A DNA stretch of 6,162 nucleotides from assembly GCA_023432405.1 (NCBI GenBank), contig JAEYUQ010000023.1:1-6162 (forward strand). The letters run 5' to 3'. Below, in pieces: positions 1 through 6,139 of the stretch. The DNA comes from Actinomycetes bacterium (GTDB taxonomy: Bacteria > Actinomycetota > Actinomycetes > Mycobacteriales > Mycobacteriaceae). The notes beneath the pieces were generated by a model. It searched no databases. It saw only the letters and a list, made by a program, of their open reading frames with translations, and was not told the DNA's origin. The position numbers and the translations under genes were made by a program. How positions within the stretch are numbered: position 1 is the first letter of the stretch; the number at the start of each line of letters is the position of its first letter.

Positions 1-130
1 CAAGCACCCACAACAAGGCACCCCGCCACCACAACCACACGGACAACACCCGCACACCGCAGCGACCCGCACTACTCTAGCCACAAACCACACCAACACC
101 AAATCCCCAGCACACAACACAAAAATATGA
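1..130. other. C+A-rich, T-poor strip with no assignable gene
   Basis: On the plus strand this segment is almost all C and A, with few T and few G. As a result, two plus frames stay open from the window edge: one to a TGA at 128-130, the other to a TAG at 136-138. They would read as low-complexity Thr/Pro/His/Gln tails. Neither looks like a folded protein end, and the openness follows from the lack of T. On the minus strand the same bases are G+T-rich and contain Val/Ala/Leu-rich reading frames that could be the start of a membrane or secreted protein running off the left edge. No start codon with a Shine-Dalgarno site settles this. It may be a divergent upstream region or the end of an upstream gene; I cannot decide which. 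Confidence 0.35.
74..102 (-). promoter_or_regulatory. Possible minus-strand sigma-70-type promoter
   Basis: Read on the minus strand, TTGGTG (102-97) is followed after exactly 17 bases by TAGAGT (79-74), a plausible actinobacterial -10 hexamer of the TANNNT form. Transcription would start near 67 and leave the window to the left, divergent from the ABC operon. The -35 box matches the consensus only in its TTG half. No coding start is confirmed downstream, so this is a weak call from motif and spacing alone. Confidence 0.3.
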
Positions 131-132
131 AA

Positions 133-183
133 TTCTAGGACACTCAGACAGCTATGTGTTTTGAGTGCTTGGAATTCCTAGAA
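133..183. repeat. Imperfect inverted repeat in the ABC operon leader
   Basis: TTCTAGGA (133-140) is the exact reverse complement of TCCTAGAA (176-183). Immediately inside it, CACTCA (141-146) is the exact reverse complement of TGAGTG (162-167). A G-T and an A-T pair can extend the inner stem to eight pairs, leaving an 11-base loop (149-159). The two stems stack on the left arm and are separated by eight bases (168-175) on the right arm. The dyad lies about 95 bases upstream of the chosen GTG start of the first transporter gene. It could be a bulged RNA hairpin in the leader or an operator for a regulator not present in this window. The symmetry is directly visible; the function is inferred. 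Confidence 0.5.
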
Positions 184-264
184 GTCCAGCAGACTCTTCT
201 CGGACATCCAGCCCTTCAAAGCCGCGCAGTATTGTTGATTCCAACTCGTAGCACTTCAAGAATT

Positions 265-273
265 AAAGGAGAG
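265..273 (+). promoter_or_regulatory. Ribosome binding site that fixes the first ABC gene start
   Basis: AAAGGAGAG contains a full AGGAG core (267-271) placed five bases before the GTG at 277. It decides the start of the first transporter gene. The in-frame ATG at 154 has no comparable site before it, and the extra 41 residues it would add do not resemble an exporter N-terminus. Confidence 0.8.
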
Positions 274-276
274 TAC

Positions 277-2007
277 GTGGAGTTATTTCGCCTACTTAAA
301 CGGTATCTTCGCCCGTACAAGGGATTGATTCTTCTGGTCATTGCTCTTCAGGCAATATCGTCCCTTGCAACTCTCTACCTGCCTTCTCTCAACGCAGACA
401 TTATTGATAACGGCGTCGCTAAGGGGAATGTGCAATACATCTGGGACACCGGGGAAGTGATGCTCGCAGTAGCTCTTGCTCAGTTCATCACTGCCGCAGT
501 AGCGGTATGGGCTGGTGCTCGAACCGCGATGGGAGTGGGCAGAGACATCAGACAGGCTGTTTTTCAGCGCGTGATGTCTTTTTCTGCTGAGGATGTGGGA
601 CACTTCGGCGCACCTTCTTTAATCACTCGTGGCACGAATGATGTGCAGCAGGTTCAGATGCTGGTCCTCATGACGCTCAACGTCATGGTGACTATGCCGA
701 TCATGATGTTCGGCGGCGTGTTCATGGCCTTGCGCGAGGACGCTGGATTGTCCTGGCTGGTAGCAGTAAGTGTGCTCGTGCTTCTGATTGCAATGATTCT
801 CATCATGGTGAACCTCATGCCTCTATTTCAGAAAATGCAACTGCGGGTGGACGAGATTAACGGGGTTCTGCGAGAGCAAATCACCGGCATCCGAGTGATT
901 CGTGCTTTTGGACGCGAAAACTACGAAGCCCAGAAGTTTGACGGTGCTAATTCCAAACTCACTGCTCTTTCCCTGCGTATTGGCAGTTTCTTTGTGCTCA
1001 TGTTCCCGCTCATGTCCTCTATTTTGAATGCTGCCATCACGGCTGTGCTGTGGTTTGGTGCTCAGCGGGTGAACACCGGCCAGGTGGAGGTGGGATCCCT
1101 CACCGCATTTATGCAGTACATGATGCAGATTCTGGCTGCGGTGATGATGGGAGCGTTCATGGCAATGATGCTTCCACGTGCGGTTGTCTGTGCACGCCGC
1201 ATTCAGGAAGTGCTCAGCAGGCATAATTCCATTCCTGAGCCGGAAACTCCCAGCTCCCCGCCTCTGACAGGGACCGTGAGCTTCGAAAATGTCAGCTTCA
1301 GCTATCCGGGGGCAGAGGATGCTGTCCTTAACGACGTCTCTTTTGATGCGAAGCCAGGCACAGTTACTGCTGTAATCGGTGCCACTGGTTCAGGGAAAAC
1401 CACACTCCTCAACCTTATTGCCAGGCTCTACACTCCGTCCTCTGGAACAGTCCGCATCGACGGAATCCCGGTGACAGATTTCACTCGCTCACAGATAACA
1501 CAGCGAGTAGCTATGTCTCCCCAGAAGTCCTATCTCTTTGGTGGGACAGTTCGCAGCAATATGCAGCTTGCCCGACAGTCTGCCGATGAAGCAGAAATGG
1601 AGGAGGCACTAGGAATAGCCCAGGCCACCTTCGTCTTCTCGCACGAGGACGGGCTGGATATGGCTATTGCCCAGGGAGGAACCAATGTGTCTGGAGGTCA
1701 AAGACAACGCCTATGCATTGCGCGATCCGTGGTGTCTCACCGTCAGATTCAGCTGTTTGATGATTCCTTCTCCGCCTTGGATATGGCAACGGATGCAGCT
1801 GTACGCCAAGGGCTTCGCACTGCTCTGAAAGATTCCACTGTGATCATCGTTGCACAACGAGTGAGTTCCATCATGGATGCCGATCAGATTCTCTTGCTGG
1901 ACAACGGCCGCATTATTGCGCGGGGCCGCCATGAGGAACTGTGCGTTACCTCGCCTGAGTATCAAGAAATTGTCGCCTCCCAATTAACAGAAGAGGTGAT
2001 TTCCTGA
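277..2007 (+). CDS. Heterodimeric ABC exporter subunit, degenerate-site half (576 aa)
   Basis: Half-transporter of a type IV ABC exporter in the cytoplasmic membrane, likely moving a drug, lipid or peptide outward; the substrate is not readable. I start at GTG 277 because of its Shine-Dalgarno site, and the protein then opens like its family (Phe-Arg-Leu-Leu, then Tyr-Leu-Arg-Pro-Tyr). Numbering from there, six membrane segments lie near 16-38, 61-81, 128-152, 158-181, 237-262 and 274-302; TM3 and TM6 are rich in Met. The ATPase domain follows: A-loop Tyr343, Walker A GATGSGKT at 368-375, Q-loop Gln416, signature VSGGQ at 471-475, Walker B ending in Asp495, D-loop SALD at 499-502. Two catalytic residues differ: Asp496 replaces the usual Glu, and Gln527 replaces the switch His. 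This pattern is known from the degenerate half of heterodimers such as TM287/288. The stop overlaps the next gene's start. Confidence 0.92.
   Translation: MELFRLLKRYLRPYKGLILLVIALQAISSLATLYLPSLNADIIDNGVAKGNVQYIWDTGEVMLAVALAQFITAAVAVWAGARTAMGVGRDIRQAVFQRVMSFSAEDVGHFGAPSLITRGTNDVQQVQMLVLMTLNVMVTMPIMMFGGVFMALREDAGLSWLVAVSVLVLLIAMILIMVNLMPLFQKMQLRVDEINGVLREQITGIRVIRAFGRENYEAQKFDGANSKLTALSLRIGSFFVLMFPLMSSILNAAITAVLWFGAQRVNTGQVEVGSLTAFMQYMMQILAAVMMGAFMAMMLPRAVVCARRIQEVLSRHNSIPEPETPSSPPLTGTVSFENVSFSYPGAEDAVLNDVSFDAKPGTVTAVIGATGSGKTTLLNLIARLYTPSSGTVRIDGIPVTDFTRSQITQRVAMSPQKSYLFGGTVRSNMQLARQSADEAEMEEALGIAQATFVFSHEDGLDMAIAQGGTNVSGGQRQRLCIARSVVSHRQIQLFDDSFSALDMATDAAVRQGLRTALKDSTVIIVAQRVSSIMDADQILLLDNGRIIARGRHEELCVTSPEYQEIVASQLTEEVIS
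1993..1999 (+). promoter_or_regulatory. Ribosome binding site for the second ABC gene, inside the first
   Basis: GAGGTGA lies in the last codons of the first transporter gene, seven bases before the ATG at 2007. The stop TGA (2005-2007) and the ATG share one base (TGATG). This arrangement implies translational coupling, which would help make the two subunits in equal amounts. Confidence 0.8.
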
Positions 2008-4073
2008 TGAGTTCCCAACCCCACAGCGAGATCAACCCCCAGAATGAAGAAAATCCCCTAGTTCCATCAACTTCACAGGATTCCTATCCATTCATGAGCG
2101 CTCAAAAACCTGCCAAAGCTGATGTTGAGCTCACAGATGAGGAGATTCTGGAGCTGGAAGATAAGGTGGGCGGCGGCGGGCGCCACGGCGCCAAAGCTCC
2201 GCGTAAAGCAAAGAATTTCTGGCCTTCTGCCGGGCGAATGTTGAAGCTTCTTACTCCTTACAAGTGGCTCCTAGGCGTTGTTGCGTTGCTCATCGCGGGA
2301 AGCGTCACTCTCAACGTGATTACTCCCCGAGTGATTGGCACGGCTATGGACATCATCTTTTCGGGAATCATCTCTGCCCGAATGCCAGCGGGAATAAGCC
2401 AGGCCGAGGTTGAAGCAGGGCTGCGCGCCTCAGGCCAGAACAACTATGCGGATATGCTCTCCGGAATGCAGGTGGTTCCTGGCCAAGGGATTAACTTCAA
2501 CCGCCTCGGTGAGGTAGTTGTCCTTATTCTCCTTATGTACTTGGGAGCCAGTCTCCTCATGTGGGGGCAGGCTTTCATGATGAATCGCATTGTGATGAAG
2601 CTGATTTACAATCTGCGCACGCAGGTGGAAAACAAGCTGGCCAGGGTGCCACTTCGGTACTTTGACCAGGCTCAGCGTGGAGATATTCTCTCTCGCACCA
2701 CCAATGACGTTGACAATGTGCAGCAGACACTCCAACAGTCTTTGTCTCAAACCCTTCAGTCTCTCCTGCTTCTCCTCGGCATAACCGGAATGATGTTCTC
2801 GGTGTCCTGGCAGCTGGCATTGGTAACGCTTCTCACCATCCCGCTGACAGGCATTGTGGTGGCAATCATCGGGAAACGCTCACAGCGCGAGTTCCGTTCA
2901 CAATGGGCATCTACTGGTCGCCTGAATGGTCAGGTAGAGGAAGCCTTCTCTGGGTTTGATGTGCTTCTGCTCTTCGGAGCGCAGGAGGACTCTCTGGGTA
3001 CTTTCACGCAGCACAACCAAACGGTGTATCGCTCTTCTGCTATCGCCCAAACCTTGTCAGGCCTCATGATGCCCATGATGCAGTTCATCTCCTACCTTTC
3101 CTATGTGGCCATTGCGGTTCTGGGCGGACTCAAGGTGGCGCAGGGAACCATGACCCTGGGTGGAGCAACTGCTTTTATTCAGTACTCCCGTCAGTTCAAT
3201 CAACCTCTATCCCAACTCAGTGGTATGGCCCAGATGCTGCAATCGGGAGTGGCGTCAGCTGAGCGTATTTTCGAGCTTCTCGACGCCCCGGAAGAGGAAT
3301 CAGATACGTCCCTCAGCACCCAATTAGGCCCCTCCCCCTGCGGGGATGTGCGCTTTGAGAACGTGAGTTTCTCCTACAGTGAGGAACCACTCATTGAAGA
3401 TTTGAATTTACATATCCATCCAGGGGAAACCGCTGCGATTGTAGGCCCCACCGGCGCCGGGAAAACTACTCTGGTGAACCTCATTCTGAGGTTCTATGAC
3501 CTGAACTCTGGGCATATCTACGTGGATGGTCACGATATTGCACAGATGTCTCGTAAAGAGCTGCGCTCCCATGTGGGCATGGTGCTTCAAGACGCTGTGC
3601 TTTTCAAGGGCACCATCATGGAGAACATTCGCTACGGGCGCCTGGATGCCACAGATGAGGAAGTGCTCACCGCAGCCAAGGCTACTTACGTGGATCGGTT
3701 TGTGCGTTCTCTTCCAGAGGGATATAACACCATCATTAGCCAAGACGACGGCCCTCTTTCCACAGGTGAACGCCAGCTGATAACCATTGCCCGAGCCTTT
3801 GTTGCGCAACCGGCACTGCTGATCTTGGATGAAGCGACGTCGTCAGTGGATACGCGCACTGAGGTTTTAGTACAGCGCGCAATGGCTGCTTTGCAACAAG
3901 GGAGGACCTCCTTCGTGATTGCCCACAGGCTATCGACCATCCGGGGGGCCGATGTGATTCTGGTGATGGAAGATGGGCGGATTGTGGAGTCTGGATCTCA
4001 CGAGGAGCTCCTCAAACGCAAGGGAGCGTATTACAAGCTCTATCAATCCCAGTTCACCGCTCAGGCTTCGTGA
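2007..4073 (+). CDS. Heterodimeric ABC exporter subunit, catalytically competent half (688 aa)
   Basis: Partner half-transporter. A cytoplasmic N-terminal extension of about 85 residues precedes TM1: a polar stretch, an acidic segment near 41-53, a Gly run at 55-58, then a basic patch near 59-69. Membrane segments lie near 86-109, 167-192, 243-267, 268-288, 353-375 and 385-412. The TM1-TM2 loop is long (about 115-165) and ends in a Gly-Ile-Asn-Phe motif, as is common in this subfamily. ATPase motifs: A-loop Tyr457, Walker A GPTGAGKT at 480-487, Q-loop Gln528, Walker B ending Asp608 with catalytic Glu609, switch His640. The signature is LSTGER (584-589) instead of LSGGQ. It would complete the ATP site whose Walker and switch residues are altered in the upstream subunit. 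Its own Walker motifs pair with that subunit's normal VSGGQ to form the working site. Assignment as heterodimer partner is strong; substrate unknown. Confidence 0.93.
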   Translation: MSSQPHSEINPQNEENPLVPSTSQDSYPFMSAQKPAKADVELTDEEILELEDKVGGGGRHGAKAPRKAKNFWPSAGRMLKLLTPYKWLLGVVALLIAGSVTLNVITPRVIGTAMDIIFSGIISARMPAGISQAEVEAGLRASGQNNYADMLSGMQVVPGQGINFNRLGEVVVLILLMYLGASLLMWGQAFMMNRIVMKLIYNLRTQVENKLARVPLRYFDQAQRGDILSRTTNDVDNVQQTLQQSLSQTLQSLLLLLGITGMMFSVSWQLALVTLLTIPLTGIVVAIIGKRSQREFRSQWASTGRLNGQVEEAFSGFDVLLLFGAQEDSLGTFTQHNQTVYRSSAIAQTLSGLMMPMMQFISYLSYVAIAVLGGLKVAQGTMTLGGATAFIQYSRQFNQPLSQLSGMAQMLQSGVASAERIFELLDAPEEESDTSLSTQLGPSPCGDVRFENVSFSYSEEPLIEDLNLHIHPGETAAIVGPTGAGKTTLVNLILRFYDLNSGHIYVDGHDIAQMSRKELRSHVGMVLQDAVLFKGTIMENIRYGRLDATDEEVLTAAKATYVDRFVRSLPEGYNTIISQDDGPLSTGERQLITIARAFVAQPALLILDEATSSVDTRTEVLVQRAMAALQQGRTSFVIAHRLSTIRGADVILVMEDGRIVESGSHEELLKRKGAYYKLYQSQFTAQAS

Positions 4074-4085
4074 CTATATCCCCTG

Positions 4086-4110
4086 GTAAGCGGGTAATAC
4101 TTACACTTTT
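4086..4110 (+). terminator. Weak hairpin plus short T run after the ABC operon
   Basis: GTAAG (4086-4090) and CTTAC (4100-4104) are reverse complements around a nine-base loop, followed shortly by TTTT (4107-4110). The five-pair, AT-rich stem is weak for an intrinsic terminator. It could equally be a small operator dyad. It is the only terminator-like structure between the transporter stop and the NYN gene. Confidence 0.2.
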
Positions 4111-4136
4111 AGGCATAATGCGCCTAATCTAGGAGG
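4109..4136 (+). promoter_or_regulatory. Competing small hairpins beside an orphan AGGAGG
   Basis: TTAGGC (4109-4114) pairs with GCCTAA (4122-4127). The same CCTA (4123-4126) can instead pair with TAGG (4130-4133), which is part of the Shine-Dalgarno-like AGGAGG (4131-4136). The two foldings exclude each other. CATAAT (4114-4119) inside the first loop also resembles a -10 box, but no good -35 lies at the right distance. AGGAGG has no start codon at 5-9 bases; the first ATG is 17 bases on. This may be a small translational control region or chance. Confidence 0.25.
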
Positions 4137-4153
4137 CACTTACTTATTAATTA

Positions 4154-4180
4154 ATGAAAGAAATTAGGAGCCATGCTTGA
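4154..4180 (+). CDS. Possible 8-codon leader peptide overlapping the NYN gene start
   Basis: ATG at 4154 opens an eight-codon frame (MKEIRSHA) ending in TGA at 4178-4180, five bases past the NYN gene's ATG at 4173. AGGAGG lies 17 bases upstream, far from ideal spacing. If translated, terminating ribosomes would sit next to the NYN start and could reinitiate there. No homology can be judged at this size; the frame may be accidental. Confidence 0.15.
   Translation: MKEIRSHA
4166..4170 (+). promoter_or_regulatory. Shine-Dalgarno site unusually close to the NYN start
   Basis: AGGAG ends only two bases before ATG 4173, shorter than the usual 5-9. There is no other in-frame start upstream: a TGA lies in frame at 4155-4157. 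No plausible start lies just downstream, because the conserved first strand begins by residue 5. The start is therefore retained despite the tight spacing, which may mean weak or coupled initiation. Confidence 0.5.
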
Positions 4181-5954
4181 ACGGACAGTCGTCCTTGTTG
4201 ACACATCATATTTGTTAGCTAGCTTTTACAACTCTTGGGAGACGGGAGCACGAGCCCAACTATCTATTGACCTCCCCGAGGTAGTTCACATCCTCGGGGA
4301 GATGATCCAGAAGCAATTACGCCAACCCATCCACCGTCAGTACTGGTACGACGGCATTCCGGATTCCGGTCCCCACCGTTACCAGCGCGCCCTGCGCACC
4401 TGCGATGGAGTGATTCTGCGTACCGGGCAGCTCATTGAATGGGGAGATCGCCGTACCCAAAAGGCGGTGGACACCCGTTTGGTAGCAGACATGGTGCTCA
4501 CGGCGGTGCACCAAACAGTCTCTGACATTGTGCTGGTATCTGGGGATGCCGATATGATTCCCGGCGTCGAAGAAGCCACTAACGCGGGAATTCGTGTTCA
4601 TCTCTATGGTTTTGGCTGGGATTCAATGTCTTCAGCCCTGCGCCATGTTTGTGATTCCACCACCGTGCTAGATCCGCGGGAGGACTTCACAGAGACCATG
4701 CAGCTTCAGGTTCTTGAGGGGCCTGTTCCACCGGCACCCCACATCAAACCCGTGGGAGATGGTGGTTGCCCCGAAGAAACCGGAGCGACGCCGCTTCCTC
4801 ATCTGGAGGACGAAACGGTATCCCCGGATTCCATCCCAGACGCTTTCTCTGCACCGTCGGAGCCCGTCTCCGACCCAGGCACGCTAGCTCCTCACACTGC
4901 ATACAAGGCAGCTGAGGATACTCATGTCAATGAGACAAGCGTGCCACAGCCCAATGTTGCCCAAGATGCAGCCCAAGCGGCAGCTCAGGTGGCACACACC
5001 CCTGCGGGAACCAACTCGGCGGAAAACTTCTCTGTGGACCAGGCGGAGCTGGCAGCTAACCGCTTTACGGAATCTCACACGGCAGCTAATCTCACGAGCG
5101 GTTTTGGACAGGAGCGTGAGGATTGTGCTTCTCTCAGGCCCGATACCCGCGCTCCTCAAAGCCCGGATACGCTCCAGCAGCCTCGGCAGTATCGGATTAC
5201 TCCCGCTTCCTTAGTACATGGTGATTCCACCGCCAGTCCTGAATACAGGCACTCGGCAACCGAGGACGCTGACTCTGAAAGCGCTGTTTCAGCAACTACT
5301 GCCGCAGAGGAAAGCACCACTTCCGCAGCGCAGGACACGGCACCCTCTCACACGGAGGACGCTCCTGCTGCACAAGCGCCGCATGAACAGGACACGGCAC
5401 CCTCTCACACGGAGGACACCACAGCTTCCGTAGGACAGGACACCGCGCTCTCTCACGCAACGGGCGCCGAAGTCTCTGCCGCAGTGTCACCTGAGTCCAC
5501 TCCTAAGGAACACACTGGCGCTGAGGACGTCCACCCTCGGGATACAGGCGCTGAGGGCACTGTCTCAGAGGAGGATGGAGAGGCTCACACCGAACCGAGG
5601 AAACAACCGGAACGGCCAAAACCTTCTATGATGGCCCCACGGCGAAAGCTACGGTCTCGGTATGTGCCACTGCCCAATGAAGTATGGACATCACAGGGAG
5701 CACAGACTCCTTTCGATGTGGGACAGCAATATGCAACCTGGTGGTTCGATCACGCTGCTACCCAGGAGCAAAGAGATCAAGCCCATATGCTCTCCGGGGG
5801 TGGACTTCCACCTGAGGTGGATCGGCCACTACTCCAGTTTGCCTGTGAAACTCTCCATGAATACACCTTGAGCCAGTCTCAGCGCGTGGATCTCAGGGAC
5901 GGATTTCATTCAGGAATTCGTGGTGTACTCATGGGCTTTCCCCGTGATGAATAG
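4173..5954 (+). CDS. NYN-domain (PIN-like) putative RNase with long disordered linker (593 aa)
   Basis: The first 170 or so residues form a NYN domain, a PIN/FEN-like nuclease fold usually acting on RNA with a metal ion. Visible markers are strand 1 VVLVD with Asp10, a YWYD strand at 57-60, Lys97 and Asp100 of a K-x-x-D block, Asp106, and SGDAD at 123-127. Asp10 is followed by T-S-Y, not the G-x-N of the LabA-type motif; I recall actinobacterial relatives with V-D-A-G-Y-L here, so this is probably a family trait. Residues about 176-494 are rich in Ala, Thr, Ser, Glu, Asp, Pro and His, look disordered, and carry short repeats. About 497-593 is a predicted helical domain with the motif LPPEVDRPLL, similar to the C-terminal block I recall in actinobacterial NYN proteins. 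No signal peptide or membrane segment. RNase activity is inferred; target unknown. It follows the ABC operon by 99 bases with no clear functional tie. Confidence 0.82.
   Translation: MLERTVVLVDTSYLLASFYNSWETGARAQLSIDLPEVVHILGEMIQKQLRQPIHRQYWYDGIPDSGPHRYQRALRTCDGVILRTGQLIEWGDRRTQKAVDTRLVADMVLTAVHQTVSDIVLVSGDADMIPGVEEATNAGIRVHLYGFGWDSMSSALRHVCDSTTVLDPREDFTETMQLQVLEGPVPPAPHIKPVGDGGCPEETGATPLPHLEDETVSPDSIPDAFSAPSEPVSDPGTLAPHTAYKAAEDTHVNETSVPQPNVAQDAAQAAAQVAHTPAGTNSAENFSVDQAELAANRFTESHTAANLTSGFGQEREDCASLRPDTRAPQSPDTLQQPRQYRITPASLVHGDSTASPEYRHSATEDADSESAVSATTAAEESTTSAAQDTAPSHTEDAPAAQAPHEQDTAPSHTEDTTASVGQDTALSHATGAEVSAAVSPESTPKEHTGAEDVHPRDTGAEGTVSEEDGEAHTEPRKQPERPKPSMMAPRRKLRSRYVPLPNEVWTSQGAQTPFDVGQQYATWWFDHAATQEQRDQAHMLSGGGLPPEVDRPLLQFACETLHEYTLSQSQRVDLRDGFHSGIRGVLMGFPRDE
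4698..5654 (+). other. Low-complexity acidic linker of the NYN protein
   Basis: Residues about 176-494 lack hydrophobic periodicity and are dominated by Ala, Thr, Ser, Pro, Glu, Asp, Gln and His. Just before the C-terminal domain the charge turns basic (Arg/Lys-rich, about 476-496). Short words recur: QDTA-P/L-SH three times (387, 406, 422) and TGAE three times (430, 448, 458). The reading frame is intact throughout. This is a disordered tether separating nuclease and C-terminal domain; any binding role is unknown. Confidence 0.7.
5331..5465 (+). repeat. In-frame tandem repeat within the NYN linker
   Basis: The 30 bases at 5331-5360 recur without a mismatch at 5388-5417, 57 bases (19 codons) later, both encoding QDTAPSHTED. 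A third, diverged copy starts at 5436 (QDTALSHAT), 48 bases on. Offsets are multiples of three, so the frame is preserved. Perfect identity between the first two copies suggests recent duplication or conversion, and the copy number may vary between strains. Confidence 0.85.
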
Positions 5955-5995
5955 CCCTTCAGATTAAAGACAGCTAACGCCAAACGATATGTGTT

Positions 5996-6024
5996 GCCCA
6001 CTTCTCCACCCGGACGGAGTGGGC
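5996..6024 (+). terminator. Probable terminator hairpin after the NYN gene
   Basis: GCCCACT (5996-6002) is the exact reverse complement of AGTGGGC (6018-6024), with a 15-base loop that can add a small TCC/GGA inner pairing. It starts 42 bases after the stop. The following tail (TTCAGTATCT) is only modestly T-rich, so efficiency is uncertain, but position and a 7-bp GC-rich stem fit an intrinsic terminator. Confidence 0.6.
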
Positions 6025-6097
6025 TTCAGTATCTACACAACCGCAGGCTAGTTTTTACATCTAGTCCTCTTCCGCGAGCACCGACCTGACACTCTAA

Positions 6098-6139
6098 GCG
6101 AGCCCCCCAGAACGAGTCCCCCAGTGCTAGCCCTCCAGC
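6098..6139 (+). repeat. Three degenerate tandem 14-mers
   Basis: Units at 6098-6111, 6112-6125 and 6126-6139 follow one another with a precise 14-base period and consensus RCGAGYCCCCCAGN. Units 1 and 2 share 11 of 14 bases, units 1 and 3 share 11, and units 2 and 3 share 9. A partial relative (GCGAGCACC) sits at 6074-6082. It lies in non-coding DNA past the terminator. Function unknown; possibilities are slippage-derived sequence or a protein-binding array. Confidence 0.5.

Noticed and set aside
1..138. C-terminus of an upstream plus-strand gene
   Set aside because: Two frames are open only because the strip lacks T; both encode low-complexity tails, so neither can be chosen without sequence to the left.
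230..235. TATTGT as a -10 box for the ABC operon
   Set aside because: No recognisable -35 at 16-18 bases upstream and no extended -10; too weak to list.
235..263. TTGATT-17-AAGAAT as promoter of the ABC operon
   Set aside because: Its start would fall near 270, inside the Shine-Dalgarno site, leaving almost no leader; the -10 match is also poor.
292..1983. Minus-strand frames of 90-133 residues opposite the first transporter gene
   Set aside because: They lie wholly inside a gene with clear ABC motifs, have unnatural composition (many His, Ser and Arg) and no family features; shadows of the coding strand.
2179..2192. GGCGCC-AC-GGCGCC palindrome pair in the second transporter gene
   Set aside because: It sits in the coding sequence for the Gly/Arg/His/Ala stretch of the N-terminal extension; GC-rich glycine and alanine codons explain it.
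2258..3940. Several open frames on both strands within the second transporter gene
   Set aside because: All overlap conserved ATPase or membrane segments in other frames and show no motif or plausible start.
5331..5465. CRISPR-like repeat-spacer pattern
   Set aside because: Only two exact copies plus one diverged copy, in frame inside a gene, with unequal short spacers; no cas genes nearby.
4884..5490. Arg/Leu/Cys-rich frames in both directions over the NYN linker
   Set aside because: The low-complexity GC-rich linker keeps alternative frames open; the main frame joins two folded domains without interruption and is preferred.
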